A stretch of DNA of 64,000 bases, from positions 2,542,001 through 2,606,000 of the forward strand of contig NZ_CP107954.1 of NCBI RefSeq assembly GCF_036067295.1. Reading direction: 5' to 3'. A model generated the notes under the pieces. The model was not told the DNA's origin, searched no databases, and saw only the letters and a list, made by a program, of their open reading frames with translations. Origin of the DNA: Kribbella sp. NBC_00382 (lineage in GTDB: Bacteria > Actinomycetota > Actinomycetes > Propionibacteriales > Kribbellaceae). Both the position numbers and the translations under genes were made by a program. Positions 33,021 through 41,934 of the stretch are shown here, piece by piece; position 1 is the first letter of the stretch; the number at the start of each line of letters is the position of its first letter.

Positions 33021-33584
33021 ATGTCCGTCCATGCGATCCACCCTGCCCTGCCCAGCCGCCCCGGCCTCACCGTCGTACCGGACCCACAGGATGTCGAACG
33101 GACCGTCGACGCCGACATCTTCCGGTCGGTGTTCCGCCGGCACGCGGCCGGCGTGGTCGTGATCACCGCGGACGCGGGCAACGGCCCGGCCGGCTTCACC
33201 GCGACCTCGCTCGTCTCGGTCAGCCTGCTGCCGCCGCTGGTGTCGTTCTCGATCGCCACCACCGCGTCCAGCTGGCCGACGGTCCACCGGGCCGACAGCC
33301 TGGTGATCAACTTCCTCGACGCCGGCCAGCACGAGATCGCCGGGCGGTTCGCCACCAGCGGCGTCGACCGGTTCGCCGAGCCGACCCGCTGGTCCCGGCT
33401 GCGGACCGGAGAGCCCGTACTGGACGAGGCGCCCAGCTACTTGCGCGGACTCGTCGAACACCGCTTCGCAGTCGCCGATCACCACATCGTCGTGGTCCGG
33501 CTCGCCACCCATGCCGAACGCCGCGACCACGAGCCGTTGCTGTACCACGACGGCCGCTACGCGACCACCGACCGGCCCTCCTGA
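33021..33584 (+). CDS. flavin reductase of the sulfonate/organosulfur operon
   Basis: A 187-residue FMN-binding split-barrel reductase. The conserved blocks are FRRHAAGVVVITA (about 38-50), GPAGFTATSLVSVSLLPPLVSFSI (54-77) and HRADSLVINFLDAGQ. It would supply reduced FMN to the monooxygenase encoded four genes on. A strong SD (GAGGGAGAG) precedes the ATG. It is the first structural gene after the leader peptide. Confidence 0.88.
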   Translation: MSVHAIHPALPSRPGLTVVPDPQDVERTVDADIFRSVFRRHAAGVVVITADAGNGPAGFTATSLVSVSLLPPLVSFSIATTASSWPTVHRADSLVINFLDAGQHEIAGRFATSGVDRFAEPTRWSRLRTGEPVLDEAPSYLRGLVEHRFAVADHHIVVVRLATHAERRDHEPLLYHDGRYATTDRPS

Positions 33585-33596
33585 ACCCCTGTCTGG

Positions 33597-34664
33597 ATGA
33601 AGCTCATGCCTAAGAAATCCCTTGCTGTACTAGCCGCCGCGGCACTGGCCGCCGTCACCCTGCTCTCCGGTTGCGGCGGCGACGCCCAGGCCGGCGGGAC
33701 CGGCGCGAAGCTCGCGCTCGACGCACCGCTGCCGACCGAAGTACCGGACGGCGTGAAGATCGTCGTCGGCGATCCGGCCACCCAGGTGGCGTTCAAGCTG
33801 TCGGGCCAGCTCGACAAGGTCTCGAAGTACACCACCTTCGCCAACCTCAGCGGTGGTCCACAGACCACCGAGGCGTTCCGCGCGCACGCGCTGGACCTCG
33901 GCTCGGTCGCGGAGATCCCGTCGATCCACGCCACCTGGACCGGGCTGCACGTCAAGATCGTCGCCTCCAAATTCCGGCTGGACCCGATCAATCACCCGAT
34001 CTACGAGCTCGGCGTGGCACCCGGCGTACAGGTGAAGACGCTGGCCGACCTGCGCGGCAAGAAGATCGCGTACAGCCCCGGCCAGGCGCAGGGCGCGCTG
34101 GTGCTCAAGGTGCTGAAGAAGGCGGGGCTGACCAAGGAGGACGTCAAGCTCGTCGAGCTGCCGAGCACCGGGGACATCTACCCGAACGCGCTCGCGGCCA
34201 AGCAGGTCGACGTCGCGCCGATCGGCGGCGTCTCGATCAAGCGGTACCTGACGAAGTACGGCAAAGACGGCGGGACCACGATCCAGCACGGGCTGCGCGA
34301 TGACGCCGGTCACCTCTACGGGCCGACCGAGTCGCTCGAGGACGCGGGCAAGGCGGCCGCGATCCGGGCGTACGTCGCGGCCTGGGGCGTCGCTCAGGAC
34401 TGGATCGACAAGCACCCCAAGGAATGGATCGAGGGGTACTACGTGAAGGACCAGGGACTCACCGAGGCGGACGGCCAGTGGCTGGTCGACAACGCCGGCC
34501 ACCCGGACATCAGCGGTGACTGGAGCGACGCGATCAAGCGGCAGCAGGAGACCATCGAACTGCTCGCCAAGGAGACCGGCAAGCCGGTGATCCAGGCCAA
34601 GGACCTGTACGACCTGCGCTTCCAGACCGTGGCGTCCGATGCGATCAAGGCGGCGGCCAAGTGA
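33597..34664 (+). CDS. SsuA-type ABC substrate-binding lipoprotein
   Basis: A 355-residue periplasmic-type binding protein anchored as a lipoprotein (lipobox LLSGC, about 22-26). The NMT1/SsuA fold is seen in KIVVGDPATQVAFKLSGQLDKV and in LADLRGKKIAYSPGQAQGALVLKVLKKAGL. It should capture an alkane- or arylsulfonate or similar organosulfur compound. The ATG at 33606 is an alternative start. It overlaps the permease gene by 4 nt (GTGA). Confidence 0.88.
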   Translation: MKLMPKKSLAVLAAAALAAVTLLSGCGGDAQAGGTGAKLALDAPLPTEVPDGVKIVVGDPATQVAFKLSGQLDKVSKYTTFANLSGGPQTTEAFRAHALDLGSVAEIPSIHATWTGLHVKIVASKFRLDPINHPIYELGVAPGVQVKTLADLRGKKIAYSPGQAQGALVLKVLKKAGLTKEDVKLVELPSTGDIYPNALAAKQVDVAPIGGVSIKRYLTKYGKDGGTTIQHGLRDDAGHLYGPTESLEDAGKAAAIRAYVAAWGVAQDWIDKHPKEWIEGYYVKDQGLTEADGQWLVDNAGHPDISGDWSDAIKRQQETIELLAKETGKPVIQAKDLYDLRFQTVASDAIKAAAK

Positions 34665-35512
34665 CGCAGCTGGCGATTCCAGGCATCCGGACGGGGGAGC
34701 GGGAGCAACGCGCTGTCGCTCAACCGCTCCGTCGGCGCCGGCGGCTCGGGCCGGGCAAGCAGCTCAAGTTCGGCGCCGCTCTCGGCCCGATCCTCCTCCT
34801 GGTGATCTGGTCGATCGGGTCCGCGACCGGGGTGCTCGATCCGCGCGTACTCTCGGCGCCGTGGACGGTCGTCACCACGACCGGCGACCTGATCGCGGAC
34901 GGCCGGCTCCAGTCGAACCTGTGGACGTCTGCGCAGCGAGCCTTCGCAGGCCTCGGCATCGGCGTCCTGCTCGGCACGGTCCTGGCGCTCTTCTCGGGCC
35001 TGAGCCGGCTGGGCGAGGCGATCCTCGACGGTCCGATCCAGATCAAGCGGGCGATCCCGTCGCTCGCCCTGCTCCCGCTGCTGATCCTCTGGCTCGGCAT
35101 CGGTGAGTCGATGAAGATCACCACCATCACGCTCGGCGTCTTCGTGCCGATCTACATTCACACCCACAACGGCCTGCGCACGATCGACAGTCGGTACGTC
35201 GAACTTGCTGAGACGGTCGGGCTGTCCCGCTGGGAGTTCATCCGCTGGGTGGTACTGCCCGGCGCGCTGCCCGGCTTCCTGCTCGGCCTGCGCTTCGCCG
35301 TGACGGCTGCCTGGCTGTCGCTGGTGGTCGTCGAGCAGATCAACTCGACCAGCGGCATCGGCTACATGATGGAGCTGGCCCGCACCTACGGACAGACCGA
35401 CATCATCATCGTCGGGCTGGTCCTGTACGGCGCGCTCGGCCTGCTCTCCGACGGCGTGGTCCGACTGGTCCAGAGGAGGACGCTGTCATGGCGACGCACA
35501 CTGGCGGACTGA
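34661..35512 (+). CDS. SsuC-type ABC permease
   Basis: A 283-residue BPD-type permease. A basic N-terminus (to about 40) precedes six helices. The EAA loop reads VELAETVGLSRWEFIRWVVLPGALPGFLLGLRF (about 180-215), which contacts the ATPase. It begins at GTG inside the stop of the binding-protein gene and overlaps the ATPase gene by 25 nt, an unusually long overlap that strengthens coupling. Confidence 0.9.
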   Translation: MTQLAIPGIRTGEREQRAVAQPLRRRRRLGPGKQLKFGAALGPILLLVIWSIGSATGVLDPRVLSAPWTVVTTTGDLIADGRLQSNLWTSAQRAFAGLGIGVLLGTVLALFSGLSRLGEAILDGPIQIKRAIPSLALLPLLILWLGIGESMKITTITLGVFVPIYIHTHNGLRTIDSRYVELAETVGLSRWEFIRWVVLPGALPGFLLGLRFAVTAAWLSLVVVEQINSTSGIGYMMELARTYGQTDIIIVGLVLYGALGLLSDGVVRLVQRRTLSWRRTLAD

Positions 35513-36210
35513 CGCTGGATCACACCGTCGAGGTCAGAGGACTGACCCGGCGGTACGACGACCGCGCAGTACTCGACAACCTCGACCTCAGCATCAAGCC
35601 CGGCGAATTCGTTGCCCTGCTGGGAAAGAGCGGCTCGGGCAAGAGCACGTTGCTGCGTGCGCTCGCCGGGCTGGACTACGACGTCGCTGGCTCTGGCGAA
35701 CTCGTCGTACCTGGGAACGTCTCCGTCGTCTTCCAGGACTCGCGATTGTTGCCCTGGGCACGGGTCCTCGACAATGTCGTACTGGGTCTGCGCGGCGCTG
35801 ACGACCGAGGACGCGAAAGCCTTGCCGAGGTGGGATTGGCGGGGCGTGAGAAGGCCTGGCCGAACGAGTTGTCCGGCGGTGAGCAGCAGCGGGTCGCCCT
35901 GGCGCGTTCGTTGGTACGGGAGCCCGCGTTGCTGTTGGCGGATGAGCCGTTCGGGGCGCTGGACGCGCTGACCCGGCTGAAGATGCATGTTCTGCTGAGG
36001 AAACTCTGCGCGGCGCATCAGCCGGCCGTGCTGCTCGTCACCCATGACGTGGACGAGTCGATCGTGCTCGCCGACCGGGTGATCGTGCTCGACGAGGGCC
36101 GGATCGTTGCGGAGGAACAGATCGAGCTCGCCGAGCCGCGCAGCCCGGCGGATCCCGGGTTCGCTGCCGTCCGTACCAGACTTCTTGATGCGTTGGGAGT
36201 ATCGCTGTGA
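35488..36210 (+). CDS. SsuB-type ABC ATPase
   Basis: A 240-residue ATPase. Walker A GKSGSGKST is near 47, the Q-loop is VVFQDSRLLPWARVLDNV, the signature LSGGEQQRVALARSLV is near 127, and Walker B is ALLLADEPFGALDAL. The LLPW after the Q-loop is typical of nitrate/sulfonate/taurine importers. A strong SD (GAGGAGG, 8 nt before ATG) lies inside the permease gene. The stop overlaps the monooxygenase GTG (GTGA). Confidence 0.92.
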   Translation: MATHTGGLTLDHTVEVRGLTRRYDDRAVLDNLDLSIKPGEFVALLGKSGSGKSTLLRALAGLDYDVAGSGELVVPGNVSVVFQDSRLLPWARVLDNVVLGLRGADDRGRESLAEVGLAGREKAWPNELSGGEQQRVALARSLVREPALLLADEPFGALDALTRLKMHVLLRKLCAAHQPAVLLVTHDVDESIVLADRVIVLDEGRIVAEEQIELAEPRSPADPGFAAVRTRLLDALGVSL

Positions 36211-37544
36211 GCCGTCATCTGCACTTGAACGCGTTCTTGATGAGCACCGGGCACCACGAGGCGTCGTGGCGGCTGCCGGAGAGCAACCCGGTCGCGAACA
36301 CGGACGTGGCGCATTACCAGAACCTGGCCCGGATCGCGGAGCGCGGCAAGTTCGACTCGGTCTTCTTCGCCGACTCGCCCCAGCTGATCGGCGACATCGG
36401 GCGCCGCCCGGCCGGCGCCTTGGAGCCGACCGTGCTGTTGACCGCGATCGCGGCGGCCACTTCACGGATCGGGCTGATCGCTACCGCCAGTACGACGTAC
36501 AACGATCCGTACAACCTGGCGCGACGCTTCGCGAGCGTCGACCACGTGAGCGGTGGGCGTGCCGGCTGGAACGTCGTCACCACCGCTGGCCCGGATGCGG
36601 CGAAGAACTTCAACCTGGCCGATCAGCCTGCGCATGCCGAGCGGTACGACCGGGCAGCCGAGTTCCTTGAGGTCGCCTACAAGCTGTGGGACTCCTGGGA
36701 GGACGACGCAACCCTTGCTGACAAGGAATCCGGCGTCTGGGGCGACAACGCCAAGGTCCAGCCGATCGAACACGTCGGCCGCCACTTCCAGGTCCACGGC
36801 GCCCTCAACCTGCCCCGCTCACCGCAAGGTCATCCCCTGATCGTGCAGGCCGGGTCGTCCGAGGACGGCAAGGGCCTGGCTGCCCGCTACGCCGAGGCCG
36901 TCTTCACCGCACAGCAGACGTTGGAAGACGCTCAAGCCTTCTACGCCGACCTCAAAGCCCGTACCGCCGCGCTCGGCCGCGACCCGTCCACGCTCAAGAT
37001 CCTCCCCGGCATCGTCCCCGTGATCGGTGACACCGAAGCCGAAGCCCTGCGGTTGGAACGCGAACTCGACGACCTGATCAAACCCGAGTACGCCCGCCAG
37101 CAACTGGCCAAGACGCTGCGGGTCAAGCCGGAGGACCTGCCGCTCGACCAGCAACTCCCGGCCGATCTTCCCGACGAGGACGAGATCGAGGGCGCCAAGA
37201 GCCGCTACACGCTCATCGTCACCCTGGCCCGCCGCGAGAAGCTCACCGTCCGCCAACTGATCGGCCGCCTGGGCGGAGGCCGAGGCCACCGAACCTTCAG
37301 CGGCACCCCGGAACAGGTGGCCGACGCGATCCAGGAATGGTTCGACGCCGACGCGGCCGACGGCTTCAACATCATGCCTGCGGTCCTACCGTCCGGCCTG
37401 GAAGCCTTCGCCGACCACGTGGTCCCGATCCTGCAAGCACGCGACTTGTTCCGCACCGACTACACCGGCACAACCCTCCGAGACCACTACGGCTTGGCGC
37501 GTCCCACCGGCCGTACCAAGTCCCTACAGGAAGCCGTCAGCTAA
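36207..37544 (+). CDS. NtaA/SnaA/DszA-type FMN-dependent monooxygenase
   Basis: A 445-residue luciferase-like (LLM) flavin monooxygenase. The start HLHLNAFLMSTGHHEASWRLPE and the blocks FADSPQLIGDI, EPTVLLTAIAAATSRIGLIATASTTYNDPYNLARRFAS and GRAGWNVVTT are diagnostic of the NtaA/DszA/DmoA branch. With the operon's reductase it probably cleaves a C-S or C-N bond of the imported compound. DszA-type members act on sulfones and DmoA on dimethyl sulfide. It is the last gene before a 14-bp terminator. Confidence 0.9.
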   Translation: MSRHLHLNAFLMSTGHHEASWRLPESNPVANTDVAHYQNLARIAERGKFDSVFFADSPQLIGDIGRRPAGALEPTVLLTAIAAATSRIGLIATASTTYNDPYNLARRFASVDHVSGGRAGWNVVTTAGPDAAKNFNLADQPAHAERYDRAAEFLEVAYKLWDSWEDDATLADKESGVWGDNAKVQPIEHVGRHFQVHGALNLPRSPQGHPLIVQAGSSEDGKGLAARYAEAVFTAQQTLEDAQAFYADLKARTAALGRDPSTLKILPGIVPVIGDTEAEALRLERELDDLIKPEYARQQLAKTLRVKPEDLPLDQQLPADLPDEDEIEGAKSRYTLIVTLARREKLTVRQLIGRLGGGRGHRTFSGTPEQVADAIQEWFDADAADGFNIMPAVLPSGLEAFADHVVPILQARDLFRTDYTGTTLRDHYGLARPTGRTKSLQEAVS

Positions 37545-37550
37545 AAAGAC

Positions 37551-37586
37551 TTGCCCACCGCGTCTCCTGCAGGACGCGGTGGGCAA
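37551..37586 (+). terminator. strong terminator of the sulfur operon
   Basis: A perfect 14-bp stem (TTGCCCACCGCGTC / GACGCGGTGGGCAA) with an 8-nt loop begins 7 nt after the monooxygenase stop and lies before the convergent secreted-protein gene. Confidence 0.85.
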
Positions 37587-37599
37587 CCAGCTCAGGAAG

Positions 37600-38529
37600 T
37601 CACTCGCCGAGAAGCTGCGGGCCGTCGCTCTGGGTGCGGAGGAGGCGGACACTGCTGGCCTTCGAGTGGAGCTCGACGGTGCCGAGAGGGTTGATCACGG
37701 TCTTGGTGCCGTTGGCGTGGCTGACGGCGTAGGCGGTCGCCACCTGGCTGGTCTTGCTGAGCCCGGCGAGCATGGTGCTGCTCGCGCCACACCGCTGGGC
37801 GACCAGATAGTCGTACGCCTTGAAGCCGGTCGAGCGGACCAGCTTGAGGGTTGCCTTGAACGGCGCGGTGACCGGGATGTGGATGGTCCACAGAGCGCCG
37901 GCCTTGGTGCTGGCCAGCAGGGTGTCGTACGCCGCCGTCTCGGAGATCACCGTGATCGCCTTGAATCCTGAGTAGCCAGGTGCCGACCCGTAGGACTTCA
38001 CCGCGCCGGTGGTGACGTTGTACCGGTACAGCGAACCGTTGCCGTGCAGGCCGTAGAGGAACTTGTGTCCCTTCGAACCCAGCACGTTGGAGGTCGCGAT
38101 GGTGCTGAACCCAGCCCAACCGGTGCCGACCCGCTGGGCTGTCGGTGCGGTGGCATCGCCGAACTCGTAGTTCGCCCTGGCGAGGTAGAGGTTCGCGCCC
38201 TGCAGGACGTACGCGCTGTAGTACGACTTGGGCGTGGTGCGACCCGTGTAGTACCAAGTGGCGCTGGCACGGATCGGGAAGTACTTGAAGTCCATCGGCC
38301 CGCCCGCGGTCAGCGGTTTGGTTGCGTAGATGGCATCTGCGCTGGCCTCTCCGGTGTTGTCCACCGCGCCGACCTGTACGTTGCACGCCCCCGCCGCTTG
38401 CGCCTTGACGGCTGCCGCAAACTCGGGCCCGGGCTTGCCCTGTACTCCGGCGGTGGCCTGGCCGGCCACCGTGGCTCCGGTGACCAGGCTGAGCCCGGCC
38501 ACCGCAAGAGCAAATCGACGAATCTTCAT
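37600..38529 (-). CDS. secreted propeller-like protein (tachylectin-like)
   Basis: A 309-residue exported protein. The signal peptide is 1-28 (MKIRRFALAVAGLSLVTGATVAG...A). The mature part has repeats of about 45 residues with W/F-x-x-G-x-x-x-Y-x-Y motifs, for example FLYGLHGNGSLYRYNVTTGAVK and GYSGFKAITVIS. These resemble tachylectin-2-like blades, so carbohydrate binding is plausible. Two cysteines are present (near 49 and 262). A GGGGAG SD lies 10 nt upstream of the ATG. No partner gene is evident. Confidence 0.75.
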   Translation of the reverse strand: MKIRRFALAVAGLSLVTGATVAGQATAGVQGKPGPEFAAAVKAQAAGACNVQVGAVDNTGEASADAIYATKPLTAGGPMDFKYFPIRASATWYYTGRTTPKSYYSAYVLQGANLYLARANYEFGDATAPTAQRVGTGWAGFSTIATSNVLGSKGHKFLYGLHGNGSLYRYNVTTGAVKSYGSAPGYSGFKAITVISETAAYDTLLASTKAGALWTIHIPVTAPFKATLKLVRSTGFKAYDYLVAQRCGASSTMLAGLSKTSQVATAYAVSHANGTKTVINPLGTVELHSKASSVRLLRTQSDGPQLLGE

Positions 38530-38630
38530 CAGCAGAGTTCTCCCCTTGGTACCTCGATGCCCGCCCCGCGCACCGCCGAATGTCGGGCACACCCTACAGA
38601 TCCGGCCACCTGATGAGCAGCAAAATTGCA

Positions 38631-39614
38631 TCAACCTGCAACGGATACGACCAACTTGCCGACTGCTTCGCCGTTCTCCATGATCCGGTGGGCCTCGGCG
38701 ATCTCGTCGAGGGTGAAGACGCGGTCGATCCGGATCGGGAGCTTGCCTGCGGCAACCAGGTCGATGTAGCGCTGGAGGGCGACGGCGGGGAGGTCGCTGG
38801 ACTCGCCGCCGTAGGCGGTCAGGCGGACGCCGTTGGGGAGGTAGCCGATCGGGTAGAAGTCGGGGATGGTCCAGGCGTCGCTCAGCATGCCGGTGAAGCA
38901 GACGGTGCCGTGGACGGCAGTGGCTTTGAGGGTGTCGGGGAGGACGTTGGTACCGACCAGTTCGAGGGCCGCGTTGACGCCTTCGGGGAGGATCGCCCGG
39001 ACCTGTGCCGCGACGTTGCCGTTGTCGACCAGTGGGTGGTCGACACCCAGCTCTCGCAGCATGTCCAGGCGCTTGGGGTTGCGGGTCGTGGAGAAGACCG
39101 TCAGGCCTTGCTCCTTGGCCAGTATGGCGGCAGCCACGCCGACCGACGAGGTGCCGCCGCGGACCAGGATCGACTGCCCCGCTTGGATCGCGAGCCCGGT
39201 GTGCAGCGAGCCGTGGGCCGTCTGGAGCATCTCCGGCAAGGCGCCGAGAGTCGCCCAGTCGAGGTCGGTGGTCACCGGCACGACCGAGCTCGCCGGTACG
39301 ACGGTGTACTCCGCGTACCCGCCGTCGAACTCGCGCCCCATCCCGCCCATCATCGCGACCACCTGCTGCCCGACCGCGAACTCGCCACCCGGCGCCAGGT
39401 CCACCGTGCCGGTCGCCTCGATCCCCGGGATGATCGGGAACTTCGCGTTCGTCGCCATCCCCGCCCGGAGGTGGTACTCGGACCGGTTCAGCCCGAACGC
39501 CTCGACCTTGATCCGCACCCATCCGTCGCGCGGCTCGGGCCGCTCGACCAGGCTGACCTTCAACGACTCCGGCGGCCCAGGCTCGGTCAGGACAACTGCT
39601 CGCATCTGCGTCAC
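38631..39614 (-). CDS. zinc-independent MDR-type quinone oxidoreductase
   Basis: A 327-residue medium-chain reductase. The GroES-like domain has GLNRSEYHLRAG and PIIPGIEATGTV. The Rossmann motif is VRGGTSSVGVAAAILAKEQG (about 148-167). The zinc-site cysteine of alcohol dehydrogenases is absent. It would reduce quinones or enones with NADPH. It begins at GTG 39614 with CAGACT 6 nt upstream and lies 14 nt after the next-listed NADP-binding protein gene, so the two may form an operon under the divergent HxlR regulator. Confidence 0.87.
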   Translation of the reverse strand: MTQMRAVVLTEPGPPESLKVSLVERPEPRDGWVRIKVEAFGLNRSEYHLRAGMATNAKFPIIPGIEATGTVDLAPGGEFAVGQQVVAMMGGMGREFDGGYAEYTVVPASSVVPVTTDLDWATLGALPEMLQTAHGSLHTGLAIQAGQSILVRGGTSSVGVAAAILAKEQGLTVFSTTRNPKRLDMLRELGVDHPLVDNGNVAAQVRAILPEGVNAALELVGTNVLPDTLKATAVHGTVCFTGMLSDAWTIPDFYPIGYLPNGVRLTAYGGESSDLPAVALQRYIDLVAAGKLPIRIDRVFTLDEIAEAHRIMENGEAVGKLVVSVAG

Positions 39615-39628
39615 CCGGCCAGTCTGAC

Positions 39629-40273
39629 CTACCCCACCCGCACATCCGGTACAGCCGACCGCGGGTTGTAGCCCGCAGCCACCACCCGCATCACAAACCC
39701 GGCTGCCTCCTCCAGTTGCCGAGCGCTACTCAGATCGCCGACGACCGCCGTCTCGCCTCCGAGGTCGCCGATGAGGGTCGCGGCGACCTCGAGAGCACCT
39801 CCGTCGTCGCCGCACACGGCCACAACCGCCCGCTCGACCCCGGCGTCGGCCGCCCCGCCGTTTCGCCCCGGCCAAGACGTTCCGGCGAAGAGGTGCAGTG
39901 CCTTCACCACGTGGGCACCGGGTGCCAGCGAGGCGACCAGCGCCGCGGCCGACCCGCTCTCCGGCTTCAACCGTCCAGTCGCGTAGTCGACCGCATTGGT
40001 GCAATCGATCACCGTCTTCCCCGCGAACGCACCGTCCGGCGCCCCCGCGAGCGACAGCATCGACGGCAGCCCTTCCCACGCCACAGCGACCACGATCACG
40101 TCGGCCACCGCAGCCAGTCCGGCCGGCTCGATCGGCGTACCGGAGAAGGCCGCGGCGGCCTTTGCCGAATTGTCCGACGATCGGCCCGCGACAAAGATCT
40201 CGTGCCCGGCCGCCGCCCACACCTTGCCGAGCGCAACGGCCAGGTTCCCGGTCCCCAGAAAGGCAATCTTCAT
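39629..40273 (-). CDS. NADPH-binding F420-reductase-like oxidoreductase
   Basis: A 214-residue protein with a single N-terminal Rossmann motif KIAFLGTGNLAVALGKVWAAAGHEIFVAGR (about 2-31), matching the NADP_F420 family. TVIDCTNAVDY and VVKALHLFAG are family blocks. It probably transfers hydride between NADPH and an unknown partner; coenzyme F420 use cannot be judged. It is the first gene of a two-gene unit with the quinone oxidoreductase, divergent from an HxlR regulator, a pattern common for redox-stress genes. Confidence 0.85.
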   Translation of the reverse strand: MKIAFLGTGNLAVALGKVWAAAGHEIFVAGRSSDNSAKAAAAFSGTPIEPAGLAAVADVIVVAVAWEGLPSMLSLAGAPDGAFAGKTVIDCTNAVDYATGRLKPESGSAAALVASLAPGAHVVKALHLFAGTSWPGRNGGAADAGVERAVVAVCGDDGGALEVAATLIGDLGGETAVVGDLSSARQLEEAAGFVMRVVAAGYNPRSAVPDVRVG

Positions 40274-40331
40274 TTGATCAAATCCTCCACTCGTCCAGAT
40301 TTCTGCAATTCACGCTAGGCGCCGTTCTCCG

Positions 40332-40341
40332 ACCGATCGGT
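40332..40341. promoter_or_regulatory. candidate HxlR operator
   Basis: ACCGATCGGT is a perfect 10-bp palindrome in the 94-nt gap between the HxlR regulator and the divergent oxidoreductase genes. The same decamer occurs at 9830-9839 before the large secreted phosphoesterase, so it may be a more general site or chance. Confidence 0.35.
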
Positions 40342-40367
40342 AGGGAACTTCCTGCCACAATCGGGCT

Positions 40368-40721
40368 GTGGACAACGGCGGCTGTGAGACCTTCGTGGCG
40401 GACTGCCGCCTGCGCCAGGCGACCGAGCTGATCGCGCACGCCTGGGACCCGCTCGTCCTGATGGCGCTCAGGCGCGGTACTACCCGCCGCCGCGACCTCC
40501 TGGCCGGGATCGGCGGGGTCAGCGACAAGGTGCTCAGCCAGGCCCTCATGCGCCTCACCAAGCACGGCCTGATCACGCGTACCGCGGTGCCCGCCGACCA
40601 TCGAGGCGTCGCCTACGAGCTCACCCCCACGGGCTCCTCGCTCGCCGCCGGCCCGCTGGCGGCGCTGGCGCAATGGGCTGCCGACAACGGCGAGGCGATC
40701 CTTCCCGCCGCGCCCGCCTAG
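40368..40721 (+). CDS. HxlR-family winged-helix regulator
   Basis: A 117-residue HxlR/MarR-like DNA-binding protein. HAWDPLVLMALRRGTTRRRDLLAGIGGVSDKVLSQALMRLTKHGLI is the winged-helix core, followed by the wing VAYELTPTGSSL. A cysteine pair near the N-terminus (C6 and C13) could act as a redox sensor, as in HxlR/HypR-type proteins. The start is GTG, with CACAAT 6 nt upstream. It is divergent from two oxidoreductase genes and probably controls them. Confidence 0.88.
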   Translation: MDNGGCETFVADCRLRQATELIAHAWDPLVLMALRRGTTRRRDLLAGIGGVSDKVLSQALMRLTKHGLITRTAVPADHRGVAYELTPTGSSLAAGPLAALAQWAADNGEAILPAAPA

Positions 40722-40800
40722 CCGCGCGACCGGTCAGCGTTTTGCAGAGGTTGGCGTGCCTGCGGGAGTTGTTGACGAGTGAGCATGTCAGAGTTGGTTC

Positions 40801-41682
40801 ATGGCGAAACGCCCCAGCGTGGTGGCCCATCGCGGCGCCAGCGAAGTCAGTCCCGAGCACACGCTGGCGGCGTACCGCCGGGCGGTCGAAGCAGGCGCTG
40901 ACGGACTGGAGTGTGACGTCCGGCTGACCGCCGACGGCCACCTGGTCTGCGTCCACGACCGGCGGATCGACCGCACCTCCAACGGGCGCGGCGTGCTGTC
41001 CACGATGAGCCTCGAGGAGCTGGACGGCTTCGACTGGGGATCGTGGAAGAACCCCTGGGCCGAGCTCGACGACGAGGCCGAGCTGCCCGACCCCGACCTG
41101 ACCAAGGTGCTCACCCTCGAGCGGCTGCTGGAGACCGTACGGGACGCCGGCCGGCCGCTCGAGCTGGCGATCGAGACCAAACACCCGACCCGGTACGCCG
41201 GGCTGGTGGAGCGCCGCCTGATCGAGATGCTCGACCGGTTCGGCTGGGCGCACCCGAAGATCGGCACGGAGTCACCCATCCGCGTGATGAGCTTCTCCTG
41301 GCTCTCGCTGCGCCGCATGCGCGTCCTGGCGCCCGGCCTCCGCACGGTGCTGCTGATGGATCGCGTCCCGCTCCGCTTCCGTGACGGCTCCCTGCCCACT
41401 GGCGTCTCGTACGCCGGTCCGAGCCTGGAGATCGTCACCGCCCACCCGGAGTACGTCGATCGTGCCCACAAACACGGCCACCAGGTGCACGTCTGGACCG
41501 TGAACACCGAGCAGGACGTCCGGCACTGTCAGGACATCGGCGTCGACGCCCTGATCAGCGACCGCCCCGAGCTGGCCATCCAGACCCTCGCGAGCCCTCC
41601 GCAGACCTCACCGGCCCTCCCCAGCCAGCCCTCCCGCCGCAAGCTCCACCTCCCGCTCCGCCGGTCCCACCGCCCCGACTGA
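40801..41682 (+). CDS. glycerophosphodiester phosphodiesterase
   Basis: A 293-residue GDPD enzyme that cleaves glycerophosphodiesters to glycerol-3-phosphate and an alcohol. AHRGASEVSPEHTLAAYRRAVEAGADGLECDVRLTADGHLVCVHD (about 9-52) holds the catalytic histidines and the metal-binding E-x-D. The later block VHVWTVNTEQDVRHCQDIGVDALISDRP is also conserved. There is no signal peptide, so it is cytoplasmic. The last 40 residues are Pro/Ser/Arg-rich and probably disordered. Confidence 0.92.
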   Translation: MAKRPSVVAHRGASEVSPEHTLAAYRRAVEAGADGLECDVRLTADGHLVCVHDRRIDRTSNGRGVLSTMSLEELDGFDWGSWKNPWAELDDEAELPDPDLTKVLTLERLLETVRDAGRPLELAIETKHPTRYAGLVERRLIEMLDRFGWAHPKIGTESPIRVMSFSWLSLRRMRVLAPGLRTVLLMDRVPLRFRDGSLPTGVSYAGPSLEIVTAHPEYVDRAHKHGHQVHVWTVNTEQDVRHCQDIGVDALISDRPELAIQTLASPPQTSPALPSQPSRRKLHLPLRRSHRPD

Positions 41683-41934
41683 GGGCATTCGGTCCCCGCT
41701 CATTCGAGCGCGGTGGTTGCGGAGCGTTTGTGGGGTGCGTCTCACTTTGTCCGCCTGCGTGACGAGCCGAATGCGAACTGTTATTTGCACGTTCAATTCC
41801 GTCCGAATTGTCTCGGTTTCTCTGCTAAACGTGTGATCTTCGGCGCCGCTATGTAACGGAATACCTGCGAGGGTTTTCCCGGCCCTGATCGGGGGCAGAA
41901 GTGGGAGTGTTGTTCCGACCTGAGGAGACCCTGC

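Noticed and set aside
37600-39645. A 681-codon reading of the secreted propeller gene extended through the quinone oxidoreductase
   Set aside because: The upstream part is a shadow of the oxidoreductase. The signal peptide and SD place the start at 38529.
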